From Candidatus Chlorobium masyuteum (lineage in GTDB: Bacteria; Bacteroidota; Chlorobiia; Chlorobiales; Chlorobiaceae), in NCBI RefSeq assembly GCF_011601315.1, contig NZ_JAAORA010000010.1, forward strand, positions 1 to 53,061: DNA of 53,061 nt. The letters run 5' to 3'. A program made the translations under genes and the position numbers. Positions 7,325-18,471 of this stretch are shown here, piece by piece (position 1 is the first letter of the stretch; each line of letters opens with the position of its first letter). A model generated the notes under the pieces. The model searched no databases. It was not told where the DNA came from and saw only the letters and a list, made by a program, of their open reading frames with translations.

Positions 7325-7744
7325 TCAATGCGCTCCGGCAAGAATTTTTTCACAGACCTGCTCTGTTGATGCCTGGAGCGCACATTGGCTGAAGAGAATG
7401 TTTTGAAGATCGGGAGAGTTGATCTTCATGGATTTGATGGTGATTTTATCACCGGAACCACTTTTTGCACCGTCAACCGGAACCGTTGAAGTCAGCTCAA
7501 TCTGATTGAGGGTGACCGAGTCGAAAATCAAACCGGCTTTGAGCGATTCGACCTTGATATGGCGTGCATTACCGGTTGCCCGGTTGAAGGAGAGAGCAAG
7601 ATCCTTTGTATAATACTTGTTCAGAAAGATGTTGGTAGAGAGATAAAGCAGCAGATACGCCATCGGAAACAGGATGCCGGGGGAGAGCATCAATGCTTTT
7701 AGCCAGTTAATCACGAAAGTTTTGTGGGGTAATCGGGGCTTCAT
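7325..7744 (-). CDS. Conserved membrane-anchored protein of unknown function
   Basis: The 139-residue product has a basic N-terminus, one long hydrophobic segment (ALMLSPGILFPMAYLLLYLS, residues ~17-36) and a soluble, probably periplasmic C-terminal part that contains IKVESLKAGLIFDSVTLNQI, a beta-strand pattern reminiscent of AsmA-like or LEA-like periplasmic domains. I do not recognise the family. The start is placed at ATG 7744 rather than at a TTG six codons upstream. Two cysteines lie near the C-terminus (CALQASTEQVC), which could form a disulfide. It lies alone on the minus strand between lepB and trpE. Confidence 0.6.
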   Translation of the reverse strand: MKPRLPHKTFVINWLKALMLSPGILFPMAYLLLYLSTNIFLNKYYTKDLALSFNRATGNARHIKVESLKAGLIFDSVTLNQIELTSTVPVDGAKSGSGDKITIKSMKINSPDLQNILFSQCALQASTEQVCEKILAGAH

Positions 7745-7856
7745 GACTGCTCTGCCTTGCAAGCGGTTTCCAGGGTATGTTTCGTTTACCTGTTACGATA
7801 CAAAATATTTCTCTTTATTGTGCTTTAACAAATAACCAATTTCGCAACACATAGTT

Positions 7857-9347
7857 ATGCAAGCAGATCAACGGCATGCGCCCTATCTTCTCAAGCCGCT
7901 CTTCAAGGAGGTCCATGCCGACACAGAGACGCCGGTATCAGTCTATATTAAACTGCAGCGCCCCTTTTCCTGTCTGCTCGAATCGGTTGAGGGTGAGGAG
8001 CTTCTTGCCCGTTTCTCCTATATAGCCATTGACCCAGTAGCTATTCTCAAAGGCTCTGTTGATGGCGAAAGCAGCATTGAAATTCTTGATGAAAAATTCA
8101 GTGACCTCCGCCGGATAGCTGCAGAGGAGACCGATCTGCGCCGGAAGATTGACGTCACCCTTGCTGCATTTGACACTGAAGAGATACCTCGGAAGAAGAA
8201 CGGTGCTCCCCAGATGATCACCTCGGGTGTGTTCGGTTATTTCGGTTATGATGCCATGCACCTTGTTGAACGGATACCTTCGCCTGAACTTGCCGATCCG
8301 GCAGGACTACCCGATATTTTTCTCCTTTTCTGTGATACGCTGGTGGTTTTTGATAACATCATGCGCAAGGTCTTTATCGTTTCCAACTACCTTGACGAGA
8401 CCGACAAACCGTCTGCACTCAAGAAAATAGAGCTTATTGCCGAACAGATGTTTCGTCCGCTGCAGCGTGAAGAGATTGCTTTCAGGCCTGAACATCCGGA
8501 GCCGGTTATTTCAAATACTGAGCGTGAAGAGTATCTTGGAAAAGTAGCCATTGCAAAGGAGTATATTTTGGCGGGGGATATTTTTCAGGTACAGGTGTCG
8601 CAGCGACTACGCCGTCATCTCAATACCCGTCCCTTTGATGTCTACAGGATGCTGAGAACGATCAATCCCTCGCCCTATCTCTACTACTTTAATATGAAGG
8701 AGTTCGAGATTGTCGGCTCATCACCTGAACTTCTCGTCAGGGTTGAGCGTGACAGCAGGGGACGGCGTATGGTTGATACCCGTCCGATAGCCGGAACAAG
8801 GCACAGGGGAAACAGTTTCGAAGAGGATGAGCGTATTGCCCTTGAGCTGCTGGCCGATGAAAAAGAGCGGGCCGAGCATCTCATGCTTATTGATCTGAGC
8901 CGGAACGATATCGGCCGTATAGCCAAAACCGGTACCGTTGAGACCAATGAGATGATGGTGGTTGAGAAATATTCCCATGTGATGCATATTGTCAGTAATG
9001 TCCGGGGTGAGCTTCGTGATGATCTGGGTACCATGGATGCTTTCTGGTCCTGTTTTCCTGCGGGTACACTTACCGGAGCACCCAAGGTTCGTGCCATGGA
9101 GATCATCTACGAACTTGAAAAAGAGAAGCGCGGGTTATACGGCGGTGCTGTGGGATTTCTTGATTTCAAGGGTAATCTCACGACGGCTATTGCAATCCGT
9201 ACTATGGTAGTTGCCGATAACACCATCTATTTTCAGGCAGCCGGTGGTATTGTTGCCGATTCAAAACCTGAATCGGAATATGAAGAGACGATGAACAAGA
9301 TGAAAGCAGGGCTTACAGCCGTTGAAAATATTGAGGTATTTGAGTAA
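7857..9347 (+). CDS. trpE: Anthranilate synthase component I
   Basis: This 496-residue enzyme converts chorismate plus ammonia or glutamine to anthranilate, the first step of tryptophan synthesis. The N-terminal part has the LLES block near residue 39 (LLESVEGEE), the usual tryptophan feedback site. The chorismate-binding half carries RPIAGTRHRG, LLADEKERAEHLMLIDLSRN, GTLTGAPKVRAMEIIYELE and the closing IAIRTMVVADNTIYFQAAGG with ADSKPESEYEET. The expected partner TrpG is not adjacent; the next gene is an HtrA protease. The start ATG 7857 gives a protein of normal length. Confidence 0.95.
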   Translation: MQADQRHAPYLLKPLFKEVHADTETPVSVYIKLQRPFSCLLESVEGEELLARFSYIAIDPVAILKGSVDGESSIEILDEKFSDLRRIAAEETDLRRKIDVTLAAFDTEEIPRKKNGAPQMITSGVFGYFGYDAMHLVERIPSPELADPAGLPDIFLLFCDTLVVFDNIMRKVFIVSNYLDETDKPSALKKIELIAEQMFRPLQREEIAFRPEHPEPVISNTEREEYLGKVAIAKEYILAGDIFQVQVSQRLRRHLNTRPFDVYRMLRTINPSPYLYYFNMKEFEIVGSSPELLVRVERDSRGRRMVDTRPIAGTRHRGNSFEEDERIALELLADEKERAEHLMLIDLSRNDIGRIAKTGTVETNEMMVVEKYSHVMHIVSNVRGELRDDLGTMDAFWSCFPAGTLTGAPKVRAMEIIYELEKEKRGLYGGAVGFLDFKGNLTTAIAIRTMVVADNTIYFQAAGGIVADSKPESEYEETMNKMKAGLTAVENIEVFE

Positions 9348-9373
9348 CGATCAATACATTTTAAAGAGAACCG

Positions 9374-10888
9374 ATGAGAAAGAAAAACACATTCATGAAA
9401 TACCTGCTGCTGGTTTTTGCAGGTACGGTTGTTGGTGCGCTTGTTTTTTCCAATGTTGAGTTCAATGTTGCACTCAACGGCAGCAGCTTCTCCAACAGCC
9501 CGAGGTTTGCTTCGGCAAAAAACAGTATCGAGAGCTATCCGATTCAGTCGCTGCAAAGTTTCAATGAAGCGTTTGTGCAGATCGCAGAGTCGGCGACCCC
9601 TTCGGTCGTTACGATTTTCACGGAAAAGACCGTAAACCAGCAGATGGTTTCGCCATTCAGTTTTTTCGGCACTCCATTCGACGACTTTTTCGGAATGCCG
9701 AAGCGCGGTTTGCCGAATGGCCGAAAAGAGGTTCAGCGAGGTCTCGGCTCGGGAGTTATTGTTACCGATGACGGGTATATCCTTACCAATAATCATGTTA
9801 TTGATGGTGCTGATGTCGTCTATATACGCACCTTCGACAACCGCAAGATTGCCGCGAAAGTTATCGGCAAGGACCCCAAAACCGACCTGGCGGTGATCAA
9901 GGTCAACGCAAAAGGGTTCAAGCCGATTCTGATCGGTGACAGTGACAAGCTCCGTGTCGGAGAGTGGGTTATTGCCATCGGAAGTCCTCTTGGGGAGAAT
10001 CTTGCCAGAACCGTCACCCAGGGAATTGTCAGTGCCAAGGGCAGGGCCAATGTCGGCCTTGCAGATTACGAGGATTTCATCCAGACCGATGCGGCTATCA
10101 ATCCGGGTAATTCCGGAGGTGCGCTGGTCAATATCAACGGTGATCTGGTCGGTATCAATACGGCGATTGCGAGCCGGACCGGAGGATTTGAAGGTATCGG
10201 TTTTGCCGTCCCCTCCAATATGGCCAAAGCTGTTCTGATTTCGCTTATTAACTCGGGAAAGGTCACAAGGGGATATCTTGGAATAACAATCCAGGATATT
10301 GATGAAAATCTTGCCAAAGCCATGAACCTGAAGATGGGTGAAGGAGTGCTGGTAGGAACGGTGGTTGATGGCAGCCCTGCGGCAAAAAGCGGTGTAAGGA
10401 CGGGAGATGTCATTCTTGATTTCAATACGATAAAGGTGAAAAGCAGTGTTGAACTCCGCAATGCCATCGCCAGAGAGACTCCCGGTACCATCGTGAAGAT
10501 GAGGGTGCAGAGAGAGGGCAGTGTCAGACTTGTTTCGCTTCGTCTTGAAGCGCAGCCGTCAAAGGAGGTTGCTTCGGCAACTCCGGCAGAGCGGGAAAAG
10601 GTAACGGCGGCACTTGGTTTCAACGCTGAGGAGCTTACTGCCGCACTGGCAGAGCGGCTGAACCTGAAGCAGGGAGCGGGCAGGGTGATTATTACCGCCA
10701 TCGATCCCTCGTCCAATGCCTATACATCCGGATTGCGCAGTGGAGATATCATACTCTCGGTCAATCGTCAGAGTGTGAGCTCATTCAGCCAGTACAGTGC
10801 GATTGTCAAAAATATCAAAGCCGGTAATATGCTTTTTCTGCTCGTTGAACGAGGAGGGAACCGGATCTATTTTGCGTTTAATGTGTAA
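9374..10888 (+). CDS. htrA: HtrA/DegP periplasmic serine protease with two PDZ domains
   Basis: This 504-residue protein has an N-terminal signal or anchor segment (YLLLVFAGTVVGALVFS), a trypsin-like domain with the triad H141 (TNNHVID), D171 (KTDLAVIK) and S247 (NPGNSGGAL), and two PDZ domains (about residues 295-385 and 410-500; GYLGITIQDI and the SGLRSGDIILSVN block). It degrades or refolds damaged proteins in the periplasm. The glycine/phenylalanine-rich loop PFSFFGTPFDDFFGM before the protease domain matches the LA loop of DegP-type enzymes. A strong terminator follows at 10931. The tandem protease-TPR proteins at 14694 and 18472 share the protease fold but lack PDZ domains. Confidence 0.95.
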   Translation: MRKKNTFMKYLLLVFAGTVVGALVFSNVEFNVALNGSSFSNSPRFASAKNSIESYPIQSLQSFNEAFVQIAESATPSVVTIFTEKTVNQQMVSPFSFFGTPFDDFFGMPKRGLPNGRKEVQRGLGSGVIVTDDGYILTNNHVIDGADVVYIRTFDNRKIAAKVIGKDPKTDLAVIKVNAKGFKPILIGDSDKLRVGEWVIAIGSPLGENLARTVTQGIVSAKGRANVGLADYEDFIQTDAAINPGNSGGALVNINGDLVGINTAIASRTGGFEGIGFAVPSNMAKAVLISLINSGKVTRGYLGITIQDIDENLAKAMNLKMGEGVLVGTVVDGSPAAKSGVRTGDVILDFNTIKVKSSVELRNAIARETPGTIVKMRVQREGSVRLVSLRLEAQPSKEVASATPAEREKVTAALGFNAEELTAALAERLNLKQGAGRVIITAIDPSSNAYTSGLRSGDIILSVNRQSVSSFSQYSAIVKNIKAGNMLFLLVERGGNRIYFAFNV

Positions 10889-10930
10889 AGTTGTTTTGCC
10901 TGAAGGATTAAGAGTTGTACATTGTACAGA

Positions 10931-10970
10931 AGTAAAGTCAGCAGCCGCGTAGCTGACTTTACTTTTTTTT
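10931..10970 (+). terminator. Intrinsic terminator after htrA
   Basis: A perfect 12-bp stem AGTAAAGTCAGC/GCTGACTTTACT (10931-10942 and 10952-10963) with a 9-nt loop is followed by a run of eight T. Confidence 0.92.
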
Positions 10971-11059
10971 GTTTGCCTGATGTTCCATTTGCCCCGTGCA
11001 TCGAGTTTATGTCTATATGAGGTTGTTTTCCATTATTATCAACAAAAACAGCACAAGAG

Positions 11060-11539
11060 ATGAGTGACAGAATTTACCTGACAAGAGATGGTTATAACCG
11101 GCTGAAAGAGGAACTCTATGTGCTGGTTCATGAAACCAGAAGGGAAGTTCTGGAAAAAATTGCGGAAGCAAGAGCACATGGTGATTTGAGTGAAAATGCG
11201 GAGTATGATGCTGCAAGAGAGGAGCAGTCACATACCGAAGCACGTATTGCCGATCTTGAAAACAAGCTTGCTTCAGCCACCATTCTTGATCCCAAACTGA
11301 TCAAGACGGACAAGGTTTACATTTTGACCTCCGTCAAGCTGCGCAACCTTGATGATGAGAAGGAGATTATTGAATATACACTGGTCTCTTCCGAAGAGGC
11401 TGATACCGATCTGGGGAAAATTTCTGTACGTTCTCCTGTTGGCAGGGCGCTCATCGGAAAAGCCGTCGGTGAAAAAGTTGAGATCATGGTGCCAAAAGGG
11501 AAACTGCATTATGAGATCCTTGAAATTTTCGTTAAATAA
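11060..11539 (+). CDS. greA: Transcription elongation factor GreA
   Basis: This 159-residue protein has the N-terminal coiled-coil finger that enters the RNA polymerase secondary channel, with the acidic tip [16 protein letters not shown], and the C-terminal FKBP-like domain ending in [20 protein letters not shown]. It rescues backtracked polymerase by stimulating transcript cleavage. Length and motifs are standard. The start is ATG 11060. It heads a short run with a small conserved gene 24 bp downstream and tpiA, all on the plus strand and closed by the terminator at 12575. Confidence 0.95.
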   Translation: MSDRIYLTRDGYNRLKEELYVLVHETRREVLEKIAEARAHGDLSENAEYDAAREEQSHTEARIADLENKLASATILDPKLIKTDKVYILTSVKLRNLDDEKEIIEYTLVSSEEADTDLGKISVRSPVGRALIGKAVGEKVEIMVPKGKLHYEILEIFVK

Positions 11540-11563
11540 AGTCCAACCTAAACCAGCTATCCC

Positions 11564-11788
11564 ATGGGGAAACGTCAAGTAATCTATCGGCAGGAGCGCA
11601 TCGGCGGCAATCAGGAGCTGCTGAATCGTGAAGTCAATCTGGTGACCAAAGAGGCAAGAGTGTGGCACGGTAATGTTATTGCTGTCGGCAGCAACGATGT
11701 CGAACTCAAGGATGCCCGTTCAGGAAAACACCGTTTCAATGTTGATCAGATTGACCGGATATATTGTGATATAAAAACGAATTATTAA
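11564..11788 (+). CDS. Small conserved beta-rich protein between greA and tpiA
   Basis: This 74-residue product ([20 protein letters not shown]...) is unknown to me. Residues ~25-70 alternate hydrophobic and polar residues in a strand pattern ([20 protein letters not shown], then [20 protein letters not shown]). That resembles small SH3/Sm-type barrels, where a loop carries a short G-N-V motif; this is only a pattern-level inference. It lies 24 bp after greA and 10 bp before tpiA, so it is probably cotranscribed with both. It has no signal peptide or membrane segment, so it should be cytosolic. Confidence 0.65.
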   Translation: MGKRQVIYRQERIGGNQELLNREVNLVTKEARVWHGNVIAVGSNDVELKDARSGKHRFNVDQIDRIYCDIKTNY

Positions 11789-11798
11789 TCTGCATCTT

Positions 11799-12551
11799 AT
11801 GCGTCAGAAAATTGTTGTCGGCAACTGGAAAATGAACAATACCATTGCCGAATCGGCAGCACTTGCCTCAGAGCTTGTTGCCGCGCTTGGCAAAGATTTT
11901 TCAGGCTGCGAAGTCGGTATTGCTCCGACCTATGTTGCCCTGCAGGAAGCCGGAAAGATTATAGCGGGCTCTGCTGTTCAGCTTGTTGCCCAGAACTGTC
12001 ATTTTGAAAATGACGGTGCATTTACCGGAGAGGTATCGACCGGAATGTTGAAGGCTGTCGGCTGTTCATACGTTATTATCGGTCACTCGGAGCGTCGCCA
12101 GTTTTTCGGCGAAACCAATGCTACGGTGAATCTCAGAATCAAAAAGGCACTTGCCGAAGGCTTGAAGGTTATTCTTTGCGTAGGGGAGACCCTTGCGGAG
12201 CGTGAATCAGAAGTTACTTCGAAAGTGGTCACCTCACAGGTTACCGAAGGCCTGGCAGGAATCAGCGATATCAGTACTATCGTTATTGCCTATGAGCCGG
12301 TATGGGCGATCGGAACCGGAAAAACTGCATCCTCCGCACAGGCAGAAGAGGTGCATCTGCTTATCCGCAATACCATTACCAAACTCTATGGTGATGCTGC
12401 AGCAGGCAAGCTTCGCATTCAGTACGGCGGAAGCGTCAAGCCTTCAAATGCCGCAGAACTCTTTGCCATGCCGAATATTGATGGCGGGCTCATTGGCGGA
12501 GCAAGCCTCAATGCAGCAGATTTTGCCGCAATCATCAAGGCTGCATCGTAA
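11799..12551 (+). CDS. tpiA: Triosephosphate isomerase
   Basis: This 250-residue TIM-barrel enzyme interconverts dihydroxyacetone phosphate and glyceraldehyde 3-phosphate. Catalytic residues are visible: K11 in GNWKMN, H96 in IIGHSERR and E166 in [11 protein letters not shown], the last joined to the mobile loop 6. The phosphate-binding end [12 protein letters not shown] and GGLIGGASL is intact. In a green sulfur bacterium it would work in gluconeogenesis from reductive-TCA products. It follows the small gene by 10 bp and is closed by a terminator 23 bp after its stop. Confidence 0.97.
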   Translation: MRQKIVVGNWKMNNTIAESAALASELVAALGKDFSGCEVGIAPTYVALQEAGKIIAGSAVQLVAQNCHFENDGAFTGEVSTGMLKAVGCSYVIIGHSERRQFFGETNATVNLRIKKALAEGLKVILCVGETLAERESEVTSKVVTSQVTEGLAGISDISTIVIAYEPVWAIGTGKTASSAQAEEVHLLIRNTITKLYGDAAAGKLRIQYGGSVKPSNAAELFAMPNIDGGLIGGASLNAADFAAIIKAAS

Positions 12552-12574
12552 GCGTAATCGAAGTTCAATACAAT

Positions 12575-12605
12575 AAAAAAGGCGCTCATTGTGGCGCCTT
12601 TTTTA
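12575..12605. terminator. Bidirectional terminator between tpiA and thiC
   Basis: AAAAAAGGCGC and GCGCCTTTTTT form an 11-bp stem with an 8-nt loop, with A and T tracts on both sides. The site can end tpiA (plus) and thiC (minus), which converge here. Confidence 0.9.
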
Positions 12606-12611
12606 TTCTCT

Positions 12612-14390
<1,779 letters not shown>

Positions 14391-14515
14391 TTACAAATCA
14401 TGCAAAAGGCATCATCCGGTGATCGCTTTTTGACGATAACTTTATAAGGCAAAGCTGATTAATTGAAAAAATCCGCATTTATTTACGTAAATTTTTTCAG
14501 GGGATATGATTGCGA

Positions 14516-14624
14516 CACCGATAATAGTACCCCGGATGGGGTTCTCAGGCGGTTTGTCGAATACGCAAGAACACATACGGGAGAGACGAAACGGAGTCAA
14601 AACGGCTTTATGCCTTACGATTGA
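14516..14624 (+). pseudogene. 3' remnant of a PstS-like binding-protein gene
   Basis: In the frame ending at TGA 14622-14624 the translation reads TDNSTPDGVLRRFVEYARTH followed by TGETKRSQNGFMPYD and stop. It aligns with the C-terminus of the intact PstS-like protein at 17467 (GVLKRFVEYAKTA...RAHGFIPGD and stop), including the position of the stop codon and the first bases after it. Everything upstream of ~14516 is lost. It occupies the place that the intact gene takes before the second protease-TPR gene, so it marks the missing first member of a duplicated three-gene module. Confidence 0.75.
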
Positions 14625-14693
14625 TCGTGCGGAGTCCGTTAGACGTGAACATTCTTGGTGGTATTTTATCCAGGTAGTACAGAAACATACTAC

Positions 14694-16310
14694 ATGAAAG
14701 AAAGCGCAAAACCGCACTCTCTTTTACGGGCAGCTCCCAGGGCCATACGCGCTCTGTGTGATCGTGCAGGCCTGACAAATGGCTATTGCCGGCGTCGCTG
14801 TGGTTCATTCCTCTCTGTTGCGCTTGTTATGGCACCCATATATCACGCTGCCCGAGCCAAAACCGCGGATGAGGTTTTCCGGGAGGTTTCCGGAAGCGTG
14901 GTCGTGATTCATAACTTTGATAACAAAGGCAAGATCCAGAGCCTCGGCAGCGGTATTCTCCTGCCATCCGGTCAGGTGGCGACCAATTATCATGTTATTG
15001 AAAAAGCCGGAAAGCTGACGGTCAGCCTCCAGGGCCGGGAGTATCCGGCCACTCCCGGTTACATCGACCGGTTTCGGGATGTATGCTCTCTTGTGGTATC
15101 CGGCATGCAGGGTTCACAACTCCTCATGGGTGATACGAATTTGCTGAAGGTTGGATCAAAAGTCTATGCGATAGGCTCACCGCAGGGGCTGGAGCTGACC
15201 TTCTCTGACGGCATAATTTCCGCCTTGCGCGATGTTGACAAGGGCCACTATATCCAGACCACAGCACCGATATCCCAGGGCTCAAGCGGGGGTGGGCTGT
15301 TTGATGAACATGCCCGTCTGATCGGTTTGCCTACCTATTTTTTCAATCAGGGTCAGCAGTTGAATTTCGCCCTGCCGGTTGAGTGGGTACTCGATTTGCG
15401 CAACCGGCATGCATTGCTGTCCAAAGCCGGTTCGGTCGACAGCGAATGGGTGTTCAGGGTGATAGCCCTGGAGGAGAAACAGGACTGGAGTGGTATGATC
15501 CAGTTATGCCTGAACTGGTCAAAACAGATCCCGTCAAGTGCTGAAGCCTGGGGTTATCTCGGGTTTGCCTATCTCCAGAAAGGAGAGCTTGCCCTGGCCA
15601 TTGATGCCTATCAGAGGGCAATACAGATCCGTCCGGAATATGCACACTACTGGGCTGATCTTGGCGTTGCCTACAGCCGTGAGGGGCAGAAAACCAGACA
15701 GATAGAAGCCTATCGACAGGCAGTCAGGATCAATGCCAACTATGCCCTGGGCTGGATCAATCTTGGTATCGCCTATTACCAGAATGGTGATCTGGAGAAG
15801 GCTATAGATGCCTATGAGCATGCGGTGCGAATTAATCCGGCAGATGCCTCTTCCTGGTTCAATATGGGAATTACCTGTCGTGATGCCGGTCAGTTCTTCA
15901 AAGCTGTTGAGTCGTTCAGGCATACGGTGCATCTCACACCCGGTAATGCACAATATTGGTTAAATCTGGGTGAGGTCTACGGGTTGGCTGACCGGCGAGC
16001 CGAACAGATCGAGGCGTATAATCAGGCTCTTCGTATCAAGCCGGACTATGATGATGCACTGGTCAGCCTTGGAGTCGCCTATGGAATTGCAGGCAGGGAA
16101 ACTGAAGAGCGGGGTGCCTATCTGAAAGCACTGCACATTAACCCGGAACACAATACAGCGCTCTTCAATCTTGGTCAGGATTATCTGGAGCACAGCGAGC
16201 GGGAGCCGGCTCGGGAGGTCTATTCCCATCTGAAGCGGGTAAATCCGGAACTTGCTCAAATGTTCTTCAAAAACTATAATACTTTGCTGTTTCCTAAAAC
16301 AGCAAAGTAG
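14694..16310 (+). CDS. Secreted trypsin-like protease fused to TPR repeats, copy 1
   Basis: This 538-residue protein begins with a long basic leader and a hydrophobic stretch (FLSVALVMAPIYHAARA, residues ~39-55) that should act as a signal peptide. A trypsin-2 type domain follows with triad residues H100 (TNYHVIE), D129 (FRDVCSLVV) and S198 (QGSSGGGLF). From about residue 250 to the end there are seven to eight TPR units with the pattern AWGYLGFAYLQKGELALAID. No PDZ domain is present. The start ATG 14694 is chosen over an upstream GTG/ATG-less extension. It is a close paralogue of the protein at 18472 and is followed by an SsuA-like gene. The substrate is unknown; location should be periplasmic. 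Confidence 0.85.
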   Translation: MKESAKPHSLLRAAPRAIRALCDRAGLTNGYCRRRCGSFLSVALVMAPIYHAARAKTADEVFREVSGSVVVIHNFDNKGKIQSLGSGILLPSGQVATNYHVIEKAGKLTVSLQGREYPATPGYIDRFRDVCSLVVSGMQGSQLLMGDTNLLKVGSKVYAIGSPQGLELTFSDGIISALRDVDKGHYIQTTAPISQGSSGGGLFDEHARLIGLPTYFFNQGQQLNFALPVEWVLDLRNRHALLSKAGSVDSEWVFRVIALEEKQDWSGMIQLCLNWSKQIPSSAEAWGYLGFAYLQKGELALAIDAYQRAIQIRPEYAHYWADLGVAYSREGQKTRQIEAYRQAVRINANYALGWINLGIAYYQNGDLEKAIDAYEHAVRINPADASSWFNMGITCRDAGQFFKAVESFRHTVHLTPGNAQYWLNLGEVYGLADRRAEQIEAYNQALRIKPDYDDALVSLGVAYGIAGRETEERGAYLKALHINPEHNTALFNLGQDYLEHSEREPAREVYSHLKRVNPELAQMFFKNYNTLLFPKTAK

Positions 16311-16420
16311 AGCTTCATCCGGCAGTCGATAAAGGCTTTCAGGGCGTTACGGTTTTTTTGAAGAGACAGCCTGAATGATTTTGCAGGCTATAAACAGTAA
16401 CTCAGGTGAGAAACAACGTG

Positions 16421-17413
16421 ATGAAAATTCGGGTCCGAATACTCTCCAAACATATAGTCAGAGTTTTTTGTTTGATTTGCCTGCATCTGGTAATGCCTGT
16501 TACCTCCGATCTTGGGGCTTCACCACTGCCGGCCGAGCTGAGGATTGATTACGCTGATTATAACCAGTTGAGCCTGGTATTGAAAAAATTAGGCTGGCTG
16601 GAGAAGGAGTTTGAAGCTGACAAGCTGCCGGTTCGCTGGGTGTTCAGTGGTGGCAGTAATCTTGCACTGAAGAATCTGCGAGACAATAGTGTTGATTTCG
16701 GCTCCTCTTCAGGATTAAGTGCCGTATGGAGCAAAGCCAATGGAAACCCGCTCAGGACGGTCTACATGTTTTCACGTTCGGAGTGGGCAATGCTGCTTGT
16801 CCCCCGTGATTCCCGCATCAACTCGGTACCCGATTTAAAGGGTGAAAAAATTGCTGCAACTCCGGGTACCGATCCTTTTTTTTTCCTCTTGCGGGCATTG
16901 CATGAAGCGGGTTTACAGAAGAGCGATGTGGTCATTGTTCCCCTGCAGCACGTTAAGGGGGGTATTGCACTCAACAGAGAGCAGGTTGATGCATGGGCAG
17001 GTTGCGATCCCTATTGCGCTTCAAGCCAGTTAGAGAAGGGAAACCGGGTGATATACCGTAATCCGCGTTTCAACAGCTACGGCTTTTTGAATACATCCGA
17101 GCGCTTTGCAGCCAGCTATCCCGAAGTGGTGTCGCGTGTTGTCAAGGTATATGAGATGGTGCGCAGGTGGGCAATCCGCCATCCTGATGAGCTTGAGTTG
17201 ATTTATGCTGATGAATCAAGGATATCGTTACCGGTAGCTCAACTGGTGATGAGCAGGGTTGACATGTCGAAATCCATAACGGGGATCTCTGAACTCAAGA
17301 GCCTGAAGGATGCGGCCCATGTTTTATCGGATGCAAATCTTGTCAAAAAAGAGACAGATATGAACAAGGTGATCGATGAACTGGTTGATCCCGGTTTTAT
17401 ACCGGGCAAGTGA
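16421..17413 (+). CDS. SsuA-like substrate-binding protein, copy 1
   Basis: This 330-residue exported protein has a signal peptide (MKIRVRILSKHIVRVFCLIC...) and the periplasmic binding fold of the nitrate/taurine/sulfonate family: LRIDYADYNQLSLVLKKLGW, SGGSNLALKNLRDNSVDFGS, SVPDLKGEKIAATPGTD, FFLLRALHEAGL and VDAWAGCDPYCASSQLE, which corresponds to the DAW..wDPF block of SsuA. Ligand is unknown. No ABC permease or ATPase gene is adjacent, so it may deliver ligand to a transporter elsewhere or act as a sensor partner of the protease-TPR protein 110 bp upstream. ATG 16421 is preferred to GTG 16406. A paralogue lies at 20237. Confidence 0.82.
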   Translation: MKIRVRILSKHIVRVFCLICLHLVMPVTSDLGASPLPAELRIDYADYNQLSLVLKKLGWLEKEFEADKLPVRWVFSGGSNLALKNLRDNSVDFGSSSGLSAVWSKANGNPLRTVYMFSRSEWAMLLVPRDSRINSVPDLKGEKIAATPGTDPFFFLLRALHEAGLQKSDVVIVPLQHVKGGIALNREQVDAWAGCDPYCASSQLEKGNRVIYRNPRFNSYGFLNTSERFAASYPEVVSRVVKVYEMVRRWAIRHPDELELIYADESRISLPVAQLVMSRVDMSKSITGISELKSLKDAAHVLSDANLVKKETDMNKVIDELVDPGFIPGK

Positions 17414-17466
17414 TCTGTTTTTTTGTGCAGGCAGTTTTGCAATGCTCATGATATCTCCACACGATC

Positions 17467-18342
17467 ATGGCCGGAATGAATAGCTCTATCAAGAAAATAC
17501 TTTCTGGTGCTGCTCTATGCTGCATGCTCTTTGCAGCTTTTATTGATGCAGCCAATGCAGCAGATGGAGTTCTCCCCACCCCTTCAGGCCTGATTGCTGA
17601 AAATAAAATTATCACAGACGGAGCGCCACTGGCCGGTGTTATTGCAAATATTTTTGCGCTTGATTTTCTCAAAAGTGATGGCATCGATGTGCGGGTCAAT
17701 GAGACTGATGCGGCACGCGGCATGTACAGCCTTATCTATAAAACCTGTGACATCGCCAACACGACAAGAAGGATTCACCCTGATGAGCTGGCTGAGGCAG
17801 GAAAACGCGGGATCAATCCGGTTGAACACCTTATTGCACAGGATGCCATCGCCATTGTTGTTCATCCGGCTAATCCCCTTAAGGGCCTGACTGTCGATCA
17901 AATCCGCAAGATCTATGACGGGACCTACAGTAACTGGAAACAGGTTGGCGGGCTGAATCGTCCCATCGTGCGACTTCAGCTTGATCGCGCAAGCGGAACC
18001 CAGGAAACCTTCTCGGAACTGGTTATGAAAAAGCGTCCGGTAACCCGGAGAACCGTAACACTGTTAAGTATTCGCTGGGTCAAAAGTTATATCACCACAA
18101 CACCCGACGCCATCGGATTTATAGACCATGGTCTGGTTGACCGTTCAGTCAAGGCTCTTCTGGTCAATGGTATTGAGCAGTCAGCACAGCACATAACGGA
18201 CCATACCTATCCGCTCGGGCTTAATCTCTATATGTACACAAACGGCCAACCTGTCGGAGTTCTCAAGAGGTTCGTTGAATATGCAAAAACAGCTCTGGGT
18301 CGCGAGTCGCTGAGAGCGCACGGATTTATTCCCGGTGATTGA
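17467..18342 (+). CDS. PstS-like phosphate-type substrate-binding protein
   Basis: This 291-residue exported protein has a signal peptide ending near AANAADG and a PBP-like domain (PF12849) with the order ITDGAPLAGVIANIF, VNETDAARGMYSLIYKTCDI, QDAIAIVVHPANPLKGLTVD, QIRKIYDGTYSNWKQVGG and QLDRASGTQETF, the last being the SGT oxyanion-binding loop of PstS. It is shorter than typical PstS proteins (about 320-350). No pstCAB genes are nearby. It opens the second copy of the duplicated module; the first copy of this gene is the remnant at 14516. ATG 17467 is used; ATG 17476 is equally possible. Confidence 0.85.
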   Translation: MAGMNSSIKKILSGAALCCMLFAAFIDAANAADGVLPTPSGLIAENKIITDGAPLAGVIANIFALDFLKSDGIDVRVNETDAARGMYSLIYKTCDIANTTRRIHPDELAEAGKRGINPVEHLIAQDAIAIVVHPANPLKGLTVDQIRKIYDGTYSNWKQVGGLNRPIVRLQLDRASGTQETFSELVMKKRPVTRRTVTLLSIRWVKSYITTTPDAIGFIDHGLVDRSVKALLVNGIEQSAQHITDHTYPLGLNLYMYTNGQPVGVLKRFVEYAKTALGRESLRAHGFIPGD

Positions 18343-18471
18343 GCGTCGGAAGGGAGTCGGTGCTCAAAAACGGTTTTGGCGCCATACCGATAAGACAAAA
18401 ATGATGGATATGTATAAAAAAGTATCAATGACGGTCTCCTCCGGGCTCTGCGGGGTAATGATATCCGTCTG

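Noticed and set aside
10914-10929. GTACATTGTAC imperfect palindrome after htrA
   Set aside because: Too short and next to a much stronger terminator; no independent support.
14506-14697. 63-codon plus-strand frame upstream of the first protease-TPR gene
   Set aside because: The third frame over the same bases carries clear similarity to the PstS-like C-terminus, so this frame is accidental.
15540-16250. DNA-level tandem repeats in the protease-TPR genes
   Set aside because: The periodicity of about 102 bp comes from the 34-residue TPR units of the protein, not from a DNA repeat.
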